64,000 nucleotides of DNA from the NCBI RefSeq assembly GCF_001612635.1, contig NZ_BDAV01000002.1, forward strand, positions 186,001-250,000, given 5' to 3'. Positions 43,668 through 51,725 of this stretch are shown here, piece after piece. Every line of letters starts with the position of its first letter. Position 1 is the first letter of the stretch. This stretch comes from Nocardia africana NBRC 100379 (GTDB lineage: Bacteria > Actinomycetota > Actinomycetes > Mycobacteriales > Mycobacteriaceae). Position numbers and translations under genes: made by a program. A model generated the notes under the pieces. It was given only the letters and a program-made list of their open reading frames with translations. It had not been told where the DNA came from and ran no database searches.

Positions 43668-44354
43668 GTGAGCGGTTCCGAGAACGACACCGACGACGTT
43701 CCGGCGTGGGCGCGCCGCACGGCCGGCGAATCACGCTGGGCGGCCACCGCCGCGATGGTGGGCATCATCGTCCTGCAACTGCTGCTACCCGGCCACTTTC
43801 AGCTGCGCCCGGTCTGGCTGCTGCCGATGCTGGAAACAGTGCTGCTGGTTGTGCTGGTGGTGAGCAGCCCGGTGCGGTTGAACCGGGAGGAGATCTGGCT
43901 GCGCTGGTGCGGTCTGGGATTGTCGGCGCTGCTCGGCATCGCCACCGCGTGGTCGGTGTTCCGCCTCGTGGCCGGGCTCATCGACGGCACCCTCAGCAAT
44001 GATCCGCCCGTGCTACTCGGCTCGGGTGCGGCGATCTGGCTGACCAACGTCACCGTCTTCGCGCTCTGGTTCTGGGAACTCGATCGCGGCGGCCCGGCAG
44101 CGCGAGCGCACGCTCGCAAACAACTACCCGATTTCCTGTTCGTCCAGATGCAGAATCCCGGACTCTCCCCCGCCGACTGGGAACCGGAATTCGTGGACTA
44201 CCTCTACCTGTCGTTCACCAATGCCACCGCCTTCAGCCCCACCGACGTGATGCCGATGTCGCGCTGGGCCAAGACGCTGATGATGGCCGAATCCGCGCTG
44301 TCGCTGATCACCGCGGCGCTGGTCATCGCGCGGGCGGTCAACGTCTTGAAGTGA
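43668..44354 (+). CDS. Hypothetical integral membrane protein, ion-channel-like end
   Basis: 228 residues from GTG at 43668. A polar N-terminus is followed by about five hydrophobic segments (TAAMVGIIVLQLLLPGHF, LPMLETVLLVVLVVSS, CGLGLSALLGIATAWSVFRL, GAAIWLTNVTVFALWFWEL). The last part, VDYLYLSFTNATAFSPTDV then a helix MMAESALSLITAALVIARAV, resembles the pore-helix and second helix of two-helix ion channels, with TNATAFSP in place of a K+ selectivity filter. I do not recognise a characterised family. Convergent with the FAD oxidoreductase gene. Confidence 0.75.
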   Translation: MSGSENDTDDVPAWARRTAGESRWAATAAMVGIIVLQLLLPGHFQLRPVWLLPMLETVLLVVLVVSSPVRLNREEIWLRWCGLGLSALLGIATAWSVFRLVAGLIDGTLSNDPPVLLGSGAAIWLTNVTVFALWFWELDRGGPAARAHARKQLPDFLFVQMQNPGLSPADWEPEFVDYLYLSFTNATAFSPTDVMPMSRWAKTLMMAESALSLITAALVIARAVNVLK

Positions 44355-44379
44355 TCGGGCGGGGCAGGCGCCTCGGCCG

Positions 44380-45798
44380 CTACCCGCGCCCCACCTCGGC
44401 GAGCGCGAGCTCGGCCGCATTGGCGCCGCACATCCCGTGCGCTCCCGGCCCGGGTGGGGTTGCCGCCGAACAGATGTACATGCCGGGAACGCCGAGACTA
44501 TAGGGGGACAATGTGGTTCGCGGCCCGAACACCAGCTGGCGGATGTCCTTGGCGCCGGTCATGATGTCGCCGCCGACGTAGTTCGGGTTGTAGACGGCCA
44601 TCTCGGTCGTCGAGCGAACCGCCTGTCCCACAATGCGTTCCCGGAAGCCGGGCGCGAACCGCTCGATCTGCGCGATGATCGCCTCGGTCGCGTCGCCGGG
44701 GTAGCCGTTGGGGACGTGCGCATAACTCCACACCGGGTGCACATCGCCTGCCGAGCGCTGCGGATCGGCCAGATATTGCTGGCCGACCAGGACGAACGGA
44801 CGCTCGGGCATGCGGCCCGCGTGGATCTCGCGTTCGGTCGCGGCGAGCTCTCCGTAGGTCCCGGCGAGATGGACGGTGCCGGCGCGGTGGGCGTGCGGGT
44901 TGGTCCACGGCACTCCGTCCGCCACCGCGAAATCCACCTTGAACGCGCCGGGGCCGCGACGGAAGCGGCTGAACGCCCGACGAACTCGGCGCGGCAGCCG
45001 ATCCCCGAGAATGCGGCCGACGGCATCGGGTGCCAGATCGAAGATCGTGATGTCGGCCGGTGCCAGCTGCGCGGCCGACTCGATCCGCACCCCGGTCTCG
45101 ATCTTTCCGCCCAGCTCCGCCAGCAGCGCCGCCATCGCATCGCTGATCGCCTGCGATCCGCCTTCGGCCACCGCCCAGCCGTGCCGATGCCCGGCCGTGA
45201 GGATCCCGAGCCCGATGGCCGAGGTGAGCGGATGATGCAGCGGCCGGAAGGCGTGGGCCGCAACACCTCCGAACAACGCTCGTGCCTGCTCGGTCCGGAA
45301 CAGCCGTGCGAAGGCGGAGCCGGGCAACAGGGTCGGCGCCCCGAACCGGCCCAACGTCAGCGGGTGGTGCGGCAGTCGCAGCAGCGGACCCATGATGTCC
45401 TCGCTCAGCGCGTCGTACCGCCGCACCGGTCGCTCGAATGCCAGGCGCCAGCGCGAACCGTCGCGACCGAGCCCGGCCGCGGTCTGCTCGACCGAGCGGT
45501 ACAGCACCCCGGCGCTGCCGTCGTCGAGCGGATGCACACAGTCGATCTCGGGCAACCGCCAGCCGAGTCCGTAGCGGTCGAGGCCCAGGCTCGTCAGGAA
45601 CGGGGACCCGACGGCCATCGGGTGGATGGCCGAGCAGTGGTCGTGCAGCAGACCGGGAACGATCGCCTCGCTGCTGCGTGTGCCGCCGCCGACCTGCTCG
45701 GCCGCCTCGAGCACCGTGACCTCGACACCTTCGGAGGCGAGGGCGACGGCGGCGGCGAGCCCGTTGGGCCCGCCGCCGACCACCAGTGCGGTTGTCAC
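44380..45798 (-). CDS. Phytoene-desaturase-like FAD oxidoreductase
   Basis: 472 residues from GTG at 45798, overlapping the DUF3556 stop by 4 bp. The N-terminal dinucleotide fold is TALVVGGGPNGLAAAVALAS with EAAEQVGGGTRS; further blocks are HGWAVAEGGSQAISDAMAAL, and the C-terminal GMYICSAATPPGPGAHGMCG that closes the FAD site. This is the phytoene-dehydrogenase/carotenoid-isomerase-like amine-oxidase superfamily. With no phytoene synthase nearby and a CoA ligase and DUF3556 in the operon, a lipid or isoprenoid oxidation role is more likely than carotenoid synthesis; the substrate is unknown. Confidence 0.85.
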   Translation of the reverse strand: MTTALVVGGGPNGLAAAVALASEGVEVTVLEAAEQVGGGTRSSEAIVPGLLHDHCSAIHPMAVGSPFLTSLGLDRYGLGWRLPEIDCVHPLDDGSAGVLYRSVEQTAAGLGRDGSRWRLAFERPVRRYDALSEDIMGPLLRLPHHPLTLGRFGAPTLLPGSAFARLFRTEQARALFGGVAAHAFRPLHHPLTSAIGLGILTAGHRHGWAVAEGGSQAISDAMAALLAELGGKIETGVRIESAAQLAPADITIFDLAPDAVGRILGDRLPRRVRRAFSRFRRGPGAFKVDFAVADGVPWTNPHAHRAGTVHLAGTYGELAATEREIHAGRMPERPFVLVGQQYLADPQRSAGDVHPVWSYAHVPNGYPGDATEAIIAQIERFAPGFRERIVGQAVRSTTEMAVYNPNYVGGDIMTGAKDIRQLVFGPRTTLSPYSLGVPGMYICSAATPPGPGAHGMCGANAAELALAEVGRG

Positions 45799-47597
45799 GC
45801 CACCACTCCGAAATCGTCCTGCGTGGGTTCGATCCGCACCGCAGCGGCACGAGTCCAGGTGGGGTGCAGCGGAATCGGCCCGTTCGGCAGCCAGGGCTGC
45901 TCGGCCACCGCGTCCGCGACCCGCCAGGTACCGCGTTCGATCACGCCCAGCGCGGCGTCGATCAGCTTGTAGTGCTGCACGCCGCTGCCGAACGCCTCCG
46001 ACTCCACCCAGGCGATCACACATTCGCCGGGTTCGAAGCGAGCCTCGTCCTGCACCGCGCGGATCATCCCCTCGTCGTGGAAGTGGCCGTCACCGAAATT
46101 GAACCCCACGATCGAGTTGCACAGGAACTCCCCCTCCCGGACCGTGCGCGAATCGATATCGGGCAGCCGCGCGATCAGCAGCGAGAACAGGCCGCGGCCC
46201 TGGCTGTGCAGGGTGCGCCAGGCGATCGTCTTCTGCAGGGTGATCTCCGCCCACTGCGGTTCGTAACCGAATTCGATGAACTGGTCGATCTGATTGGCGG
46301 CCGAGCGGGTCACCCGGTTCAGCTTCTCCTCGGCGCCCGGGGTGAACGTCCACACCGCCGACGCCCAGTTACCCGCGTACTGCCGCATCGACGGCAGGAA
46401 CGAGACCTTGTCGGGCCGCAGATTGCCGAGCACCGGGAAGAACACCAGCGCGCCGACCACCGGAACGACCAGCCACACCGGCGACATGTCCGACACGGCG
46501 TAGCCGTTCCAGGCCGGGAAGCCCAGGAACAGGAAGACGGTGGCGTAGGCGAACAGCACGTTCCATTCCAGTGGCACGGCCAGCGGGAAGGTCGAGACGA
46601 TGAAGAGGTGGAAGATCACCATGATCAGCACCGCGATCAGCGTCACCCACTTGTTCGTGGAGAACAGCAGCACCAGCGGAACCAGCATCTCCACGCAGGT
46701 GCCGTTGACGTGGGCCATGAAATGCGCGACGCCGGAGGGCCGCATATCGCGCGGGAAATCCTTGTAGTGCGCGCGTTTGACCGACTTGAACGGCACCGAC
46801 GGGCTGTTGGACACCATCGGCGGCACCACGTTGGAGAAATGCTTGCCGAGTTTGGAGAAGCCGGCGCCCACCCAGACGACCACGATCAGCAATTTCAACG
46901 CGACGATCATGTTCACGAACGGGAACACCGTGAACGCGATCAGGGCCGGAAGATACTGCTCGCCGCGGGCGCCGAGGAACACGACCTTGTCGCGCAGGCC
47001 GTTGAGAATCAGCAGCACGATCGGCGCGATCAGCACGGCGGGAGCGATGAGCCCGGAGGTGTTGTCCGGCAGCACCGCCGCGAGCGAATCACTGTGCGCG
47101 CCGGGCAGAACCAGCGCGAGCACCAAACTCGCGAGCAGGGCCAGATACAGCGTGACGTCGAACCAGGTGCGGCGATCACCGCCGGTGCCGGGCACCCACG
47201 CCCACGGGCGTTGCCGGATGGTTCCGGGCCGGGCCCAGAACAGGATGCCACCGGTCATCGGTTTCACCTTGCCTGCCAACGGCCCCCAGGAACCGGCGAG
47301 ACCGACGACCTCCAGCAGCACCGTCCAGACGACGGCCTTCTGATAGACGATCGGCTGATCCCACCATTCGGCGACATGCCAGAACGCCGGCAGGCCGGAA
47401 GTCAGTGTGGCCACGGTGATTCCGCCGATCGCATAGAGCACGATCAGCTTGAGGATGTAGACGCAATGCACCATCTTCGGTGAGCCGAAGCCGTTTTCGG
47501 CCCAGTCGGCGCCGAGGATGCGCATCCGTTCCATCAGCGGTTTCTGCAGGAATGTGTCCGGATCGACTGCCGGTAGATCCGGCTTCGTGAATCCCAT
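45795..47597 (-). CDS. DUF3556 large membrane protein
   Basis: 600 residues. About ten hydrophobic segments in the first 420 residues (for example MVHCVYILKLIVLYAIGGIT, TLYLALLASLVLALVLPGAH, MIVALKLLIVVVWVGAGFSK, LIAVLIMVIFHLFIVSTFPL), then a soluble C-terminal part of 170 residues with GYEPQWAEITLQKTIAWRTL, NSIVGFNFGDGHFHDE and YKLIDAALGVIERGTWRVAD. Arrays of His and acidic residues in membrane loops (HYKDFPRDMRP, HFMAHVNGTC) recall diiron or HTTM-type proteins. It matches DUF3556, common in mycolata. Its place between a CoA ligase and an FAD oxidoreductase suggests lipid modification; not proven. Confidence 0.82.
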   Translation of the reverse strand: MGFTKPDLPAVDPDTFLQKPLMERMRILGADWAENGFGSPKMVHCVYILKLIVLYAIGGITVATLTSGLPAFWHVAEWWDQPIVYQKAVVWTVLLEVVGLAGSWGPLAGKVKPMTGGILFWARPGTIRQRPWAWVPGTGGDRRTWFDVTLYLALLASLVLALVLPGAHSDSLAAVLPDNTSGLIAPAVLIAPIVLLILNGLRDKVVFLGARGEQYLPALIAFTVFPFVNMIVALKLLIVVVWVGAGFSKLGKHFSNVVPPMVSNSPSVPFKSVKRAHYKDFPRDMRPSGVAHFMAHVNGTCVEMLVPLVLLFSTNKWVTLIAVLIMVIFHLFIVSTFPLAVPLEWNVLFAYATVFLFLGFPAWNGYAVSDMSPVWLVVPVVGALVFFPVLGNLRPDKVSFLPSMRQYAGNWASAVWTFTPGAEEKLNRVTRSAANQIDQFIEFGYEPQWAEITLQKTIAWRTLHSQGRGLFSLLIARLPDIDSRTVREGEFLCNSIVGFNFGDGHFHDEGMIRAVQDEARFEPGECVIAWVESEAFGSGVQHYKLIDAALGVIERGTWRVADAVAEQPWLPNGPIPLHPTWTRAAAVRIEPTQDDFGVVA

Positions 47598-47625
47598 CGG
47601 ATGTATCTCCTTCTCGTGGGGCGGA

Positions 47626-49071
47626 TCAGGCGGTCGGCGCGCGGCGCAGCGACGGTTTGTCGAGTTTGCCGACGGCGTTCTTGGGCAGGTCGTCGAGGAA
47701 GGTGATCGCCACGGGCAGTTTGTATTTCGACAGATTCCGCCGGGTATGGGCGAGCACCTGCTCCGCGGTGAGGGTGGCGCCGGAATTCAGGGCGAGGAAC
47801 AGCACCGGCTCCTCGCCGTAGAGCTCGCTGGCCCGGCCGACCACCGCGGCCTCGGCAACCTCGGGCAGCTGGTAGACGACGGTCTCGATCTCCTTGGGAT
47901 AGATGTTCTCGCCGCCGCGGATGATCATGTCCTTGGCGCGGTCCACCAGGACGAGATAGCCGTCGGCGTCGATGCGGCCGATATCGCCGGTGTGCAGCCA
48001 GCCGTCGACGATCGTCCGGGCCGTGTCCTCCGGCCGATTCAGGTAGCCGCGCATGACATTCGGGCCCTGGATCAGCACCTCGCCCGCGCTACCGTCGGCG
48101 ACCGGATTGCCGTCGGGGTCGGCGATGCGGATCGTCTGGCCGGGCAGCGGCAGGCCGACCGTGCCCGGCTTGCGGCGGCCACGCAGCGGATTGACGACGC
48201 TCGCGCAGGTGCCCTCGGACAATCCGTAGCCCTCGACGATCGGTATGCCGTAACGGTTTTCGAACTTGTGCAGCAGTTCGGCACTGGCCGGCGCCGCGCC
48301 ACACACCGCGAAACGCACCGCCGAGGTATCGGGGGCGACCTCCGGCGGCAGGTCGGCCAGCATCGTGTAGATGGTCGGCACCGCGGAGAAATAGGTGGCG
48401 CCACTGCGCTCGAGGCGGTCGAAGAACGTGCCGGTAACGAACCGGCCCGCGATCGTGGTGCGCCCACCGGCGAGCAGTGGCGCCAGGGTGCTCACCACGA
48501 TCCCGTTGACGTGGAACAGCGGCAGGATCAGCAAACTGTGGTCGGCGGCCGTGAGCTCGAAGGCGCCGATCACCATGGCGCACATGGCGTTCAGATTCGC
48601 GTGGTCGAGCATCACGCCCTTGGGCCGTCCGGTGGTTCCGCTGGTGTAGACCAGCAGGGCCAGCGCCTCGTCGCGGGTTTCGGCGGTGATCTCGGCGGGT
48701 GGGGTCGCGGTGAGCTCGGCGGGCGTGAGCACGGTGACCCCGATATCCATCGGCCGATCGGTTACGAGGATCTTGGCGCCGGCGTCGGCACCCTGATAGC
48801 CGGCCTCGGCCGGAACCAGCGACGGATTGATCGGCGTCACCGCGGCGCCCAGCCGCCAGGCGGCGAACAGGGATACCACCAGCGTCACTGTGTTCGGCAG
48901 CATCACCGCGACCACATCGCCGGGCGAAACTCCCTGTGCGGCAAACGCGGTGGCGGCCCGCCGCACCGCATCGGCGAATTCGGCGTTGGTCAACTCGACC
49001 TGATCGTCGGCCACACAGGGTGCGCCGGGATCGTGGCGGCTTCGAAGGTCGGGCAACTCGGAAAGGTGCAT
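47626..49071 (-). CDS. Acyl-CoA ligase (FadD-like)
   Basis: 481 residues. Adenylate-forming ligase: LLVYTSGTTGRPKGVMLDHA, LPLFHVNGIVVSTLAPLLAG, VEGYGLSEGTCASVVNPLRG, GWLHTGDIGRIDADGYLVLV, DRAKDMIIRGGENIYPKEIE and LPKNAVGKLDKPSLRR (A10 Lys). All core motifs are intact. It is first in the three-gene unit, 28 bp before the DUF3556 gene. A 20-bp inverted-repeat element about 100 bp upstream matches one in front of the PucR-type regulator gene, which is the likely controller. The acid activated cannot be told; the short N-terminus (481 against about 540) fits short FadD proteins. Confidence 0.87.
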   Translation of the reverse strand: MHLSELPDLRSRHDPGAPCVADDQVELTNAEFADAVRRAATAFAAQGVSPGDVVAVMLPNTVTLVVSLFAAWRLGAAVTPINPSLVPAEAGYQGADAGAKILVTDRPMDIGVTVLTPAELTATPPAEITAETRDEALALLVYTSGTTGRPKGVMLDHANLNAMCAMVIGAFELTAADHSLLILPLFHVNGIVVSTLAPLLAGGRTTIAGRFVTGTFFDRLERSGATYFSAVPTIYTMLADLPPEVAPDTSAVRFAVCGAAPASAELLHKFENRYGIPIVEGYGLSEGTCASVVNPLRGRRKPGTVGLPLPGQTIRIADPDGNPVADGSAGEVLIQGPNVMRGYLNRPEDTARTIVDGWLHTGDIGRIDADGYLVLVDRAKDMIIRGGENIYPKEIETVVYQLPEVAEAAVVGRASELYGEEPVLFLALNSGATLTAEQVLAHTRRNLSKYKLPVAITFLDDLPKNAVGKLDKPSLRRAPTA

Positions 49072-49169
49072 GGAGGGTCCTGAATCATCGGTCTCGAACG
49101 GACCTCACAACGGTAGGAAGTAGTGAGCTGCACCACACCGTCGCGCGTGAACGAATTACTGCGGAGGTG

Positions 49170-49189
49170 TCGTCTCCGCGAGACAAAGA
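49170..49189. promoter_or_regulatory. Shared inverted repeat before the ligase operon
   Basis: TCGTCTCCGCGAGACAAAGA contains GTCTC-CGC-GAGAC. Between positions 49170-49189 and 50588-50607 18 of 20 bases are identical. It lies about 100 bp before the ligase start and is a candidate site for the PucR-type regulator. Confidence 0.68.
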
Positions 49190-49263
49190 ATGTGGCGATC
49201 ACTGTCCACCTGCCCGCACGACCGGCAGCGCCCATGCGTCAACCGGTACGGGCGTTCGCGCGC

Positions 49264-50535
49264 TCAGCGCATGAGCACCGATTTTCCGTACCAATGGCAG
49301 ACCAACAGCGCGATCTCGACGTCGAGCCGGTCGTCGGCGATCGGCCGCCCACGCCGGGACACCGCCCGGCTCACCCGGTACTTCACCGAGTTGTAGTGCA
49401 GACCCAGCTCCTGTGCCGCCGCCTTGTAACTGGATCCGGTGCGCAGGAACACACGCAGGGTGTCGCGGAGCCGGGCGTCGCTCGCGGTGTCGGTCGCCAG
49501 CGGTCCGAGGACGTCGCCGACCCAGTCCCGGACGGCGGCCGGGTTCTCGCCGAGCAATGCCGCCGCGGTCAAGCCCGGATCGGTGGCCGCCACCACCTTG
49601 TCCGCCGCCCCACTCCGGGCCGCGACCGCGCGGGCCCGCTGGGCCTGACGGTGCGAGCGGCGGAATCCCTCGACTCCGACTCCCACAGCGCCGATCGCGA
49701 TATGAGGTGCGTCCGGCCGGGTGGCGGCGAAGCGGCGGATCCGCGCGGCCGGATCATCGGGATCCGAGGTGTAGGGCAGCCAGACCCATCCGCTGGTGCG
49801 GTCGGCCGCGGCGAACAGCGGAGCGGCAGCCACATCGACGGCCCCGGCGAGGTCGCGGACGAACCGCTGCAACCGGGCCAGGTCGTCGCTGTCGGAGTCC
49901 GCGTCCGGGTACCAGAGCACCATCGCCACGTGATGGCGGCGCAGCGGATACCGGATCGCGGCGGTGGCGTCGTCGACGTCGACGGCCGTGTCCTGGGCCA
50001 GCACCTCACGGACCCGCATGGCGCGCACGCTGTTCCGGTTCTCCAGCCACCGTTCGCGCTCCTCCTCGTAGACCGCGACAACCTGCTGTGAGATCCAGTC
50101 GATATAGGCGAACAGCACATCGGTGATCTCCTCGATCACCGCGATCCGGGTGGTCGGCTCCATATCTATGGCGTGCAGCTCCGCGAAGACCAACTCGGTC
50201 AACCCGCGCTGCCCCAGCCGATACGCCCGCACCAGCGCATTCACCGGCACCCCGTGCTGCGCGAGCCGCCGGGCGTATTCGAGCGCGGCGGTCGGCGCGG
50301 TGATCCGCTCCACCGCGATCCCGTGCCGCAGCGCATGCAGAATCGTGTCGACATTCCCCTCGACACTGGCCCCCAGCAACTCCACCGTCCGCGCATCCCC
50401 ACGCAACTCCGGTATGCGCTCCTCGAGCGCATCCTTGATGAGCGAGCTGACCCCGGTCACCTGCTCGTTCAACCGCGCGGCGATCCGGGCCACATATTCG
50501 CCCGCACCGACCTCACCATCGTGCGCCTTCGTCAC
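49264..50535 (-). CDS. PucR-type helix-turn-helix regulator
   Basis: 423 residues from GTG at 50535. The C-terminal HTH_30 domain is LRDTLRVFLRTGSSYKAAAQ then ELGLHYNSVKYRVSRAVSR (about residues 350-395), diagnostic for PucR/CdaR regulators. The middle part has the GGDEF-like region typical of the group (VAMVLWYPDADSDSDDLARL, IAIGAVGVGVEGFRRSHRQA). The N-terminal 170 residues (RIAARLNEQVTGVSSLIKDA...YIDWISQQVVAVYEEERERW) are the sensory RsbR-like helical domain. Such proteins usually activate catabolic operons. It lies directly upstream of the ligase/DUF3556/oxidoreductase unit on the same strand. The matched sites before both suggest control of itself and the operon. Confidence 0.9.
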   Translation of the reverse strand: MTKAHDGEVGAGEYVARIAARLNEQVTGVSSLIKDALEERIPELRGDARTVELLGASVEGNVDTILHALRHGIAVERITAPTAALEYARRLAQHGVPVNALVRAYRLGQRGLTELVFAELHAIDMEPTTRIAVIEEITDVLFAYIDWISQQVVAVYEEERERWLENRNSVRAMRVREVLAQDTAVDVDDATAAIRYPLRRHHVAMVLWYPDADSDSDDLARLQRFVRDLAGAVDVAAAPLFAAADRTSGWVWLPYTSDPDDPAARIRRFAATRPDAPHIAIGAVGVGVEGFRRSHRQAQRARAVAARSGAADKVVAATDPGLTAAALLGENPAAVRDWVGDVLGPLATDTASDARLRDTLRVFLRTGSSYKAAAQELGLHYNSVKYRVSRAVSRRGRPIADDRLDVEIALLVCHWYGKSVLMR

Positions 50536-50587
50536 ACCACGGACGGTAGGCCCCGAACCCCACCCCGACCGGCTTTCCTGCCGAAAT

Positions 50588-50607
50588 TCGTCTCCCCGAG
50601 ACGAAGA
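50588..50607. promoter_or_regulatory. Shared inverted repeat before the PucR gene
   Basis: TCGTCTCCCCGAGACGAAGA; with the preceding T it forms TTCGTCTC-CCC-GAGACGAA, a perfect 8-bp inverted repeat. It is 53 bp before the regulator start and nearly identical to the element at 49170. Confidence 0.68.
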
Positions 50608-50625
50608 CAGACGTGAAATCTGTCT
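50605..50625. promoter_or_regulatory. Second inverted repeat before the PucR gene
   Basis: AGACAGA and TCTGTCT flank a 7-base spacer, directly after the first element. It shares the GTCT half-site and may be a second dimer site or part of the promoter. Confidence 0.4.
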
Positions 50626-50650
50626 CATCGCGCTCAGCGAGCGGACACGA

Positions 50651-50682
50651 AAAATCCCCCCGACCACAGGTCGAGGGGATTT
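50651..50682 (-). terminator. Terminator of the tRNA-Glu-Asp-Phe unit
   Basis: On the minus strand AAATCCCC-T-CGAC, loop, GTCG-GG-GGGATTT followed by TTCG gives a 12-pair stem with a short T-run, 5 bases after tRNA-Phe. Confidence 0.8.
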
Positions 50683-50687
50683 GAAAG

Positions 50688-50761
50688 TGGCCAAGGCCGG
50701 GATCGAACCGGCGACCTTCCGCTTTTCAGGCGGACGCTCGTACCAACTGAGCTACCTGGCC
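50688..50761 (-). tRNA. tRNA-Phe (GAA)
   Basis: The minus strand folds as a full cloverleaf: acceptor GGCCAGG pairing with CTTGGCC, D-arm with AGCTCAGTTGGTA, anticodon loop CTGAAAA in the stem TCCGC/GCGGA (anticodon GAA), T-loop GGTTCGATCC. CCA is not encoded. It is last of three co-oriented tRNA genes. Confidence 0.95.
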
Positions 50762-50793
50762 GGGGCACCCGAACCGAATGCCGTACAACAAAG

Positions 50794-50867
50794 CGACCCT
50801 GACGGGACTCGAACCCGCGACCTCCGCCGTGACAGGGCGGCGCGCTAACCAACTGCGCCACAGGGCC
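50794..50867 (-). tRNA. tRNA-Asp (GTC)
   Basis: Acceptor GGCCCTG with CAGGGTC, D-arm GGCGCAGTTGGTTAGCGC, anticodon loop CTGTCAC in the stem CCGCC/GGCGG (anticodon GTC), T-loop GGTTCGAGTCC, discriminator G. It lies 32 bases upstream of tRNA-Phe. Confidence 0.95.
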
Positions 50868-50895
50868 TTGCATGCTCTCAACGGTGTTGCCACCG

Positions 50896-50968
50896 TACCC
50901 CCTACGGGATTCGAACCCGCGCTACCGCCTTGAAAGGGCGGCGTCCTAGGCCGCTAGACGAAGGGGGC
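50896..50968 (-). tRNA. tRNA-Glu (TTC)
   Basis: Acceptor GCCCCCT with AGGGGGT, anticodon loop CTTTCAA in the stem CCGCC/GGCGG (anticodon TTC), T-loop GGTTCGAATCC. First gene of the Glu-Asp-Phe unit, an order also seen in mycobacteria. Confidence 0.95.
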
Positions 50969-51059
50969 CCGCCGGATCTCTCCGGTCCGTACCTCAACGG
51001 CTTCCGTTGGGAGCTCGCATAGCTTATGACAGGCTTTGCGCTATTCCCAAATCGGCTGG

Positions 51060-51725
51060 TCAGAGGCCCAGATTCAGATCTTCCAGGCGTGCCGAGGCCT
51101 TCCATCCGTGCCGGCGGAACTCCTCGAGCCAATCCTGAGTCGCCATCGCCTCGATGATCACCTCCAGGGCCTCGGTGAACCGGGTGCGCAGATCGACGCC
51201 GCCGCCGAGCAGATCGATGATGTAGCGCTGTCCGGCCAGCGCGGCCGCCAGGGTGCGGGTGAACCGGTCCGGGTCGGTGTCCAGCCGCAGCTGCTTGCGG
51301 TCGACGGCGCGCACCGCGAGCAGCCGCGCCGACCGGCTGACGATCCGGCTGCCGCCCGCCCGCGCGTCCTGATAGAACTCCGGTTCGATCACGAGCCGGA
51401 ACTCCGCCTGGGCGATGATGTCGTTCTCCAGCCGCAGCGCGACCTCGTCGATCATCCCGTGCATGACGTCCAGCGGCTCGAGATCCGTTCTGGCCAGCCA
51501 TCTTTCGCTGGTCGCGCGATATCGTTCGACGGCAGCGTCCAGCACCGCCCGGGCCAGATCCTCCTTGGAATCGAAATGGAAGTACATCGCGCCCTTGGTC
51601 GCGCGCGATCCCTCCAATATGCGATTCAGCGATGCCGCGGCGTAGCCGCTCTTCCCGAATTCAACGGCGGCGGACCTGATGATCGCCGCCCGTGTCCGGC
51701 GGGCCCGCTCTTGCTGCCGTGCCAT
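51060..51725 (-). CDS. TetR regulator, gamma-butyrolactone-receptor-like
   Basis: 221 residues. The N-terminus RARRTRAAIIRSAAVEFGKS then GYAAASLNRILEGSRATKGA and MYFHFDSKEDLARAVLDAA matches the ScbR/ArpA-type receptors (TKGAMYFHF is characteristic). The ligand domain has WLARTDLEPLDVMHGMIDEV and FRLVIEPEFYQDARAGG...RSARLLAVRAVDRKQL. Receptors of this group bind butyrolactone or butenolide signals, but many homologues in mycolata have no synthase partner, and no afsA-like gene is visible here. An A/T-rich stretch with ATTTTCAAAT lies 75 bp upstream and may hold its promoter and operator. Confidence 0.87.
   Translation of the reverse strand: MARQQERARRTRAAIIRSAAVEFGKSGYAAASLNRILEGSRATKGAMYFHFDSKEDLARAVLDAAVERYRATSERWLARTDLEPLDVMHGMIDEVALRLENDIIAQAEFRLVIEPEFYQDARAGGSRIVSRSARLLAVRAVDRKQLRLDTDPDRFTRTLAAALAGQRYIIDLLGGGVDLRTRFTEALEVIIEAMATQDWLEEFRRHGWKASARLEDLNLGL

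Noticed and set aside
44437..45972. A 511-codon plus-strand frame opposite the FAD oxidoreductase
   Set aside because: Antisense shadow; the minus-strand gene has a full dinucleotide-binding motif and translational coupling to DUF3556.
50634..50968. Coding frames over the tRNA cluster
   Set aside because: They run through three intact tRNA cloverleaves and their terminator.
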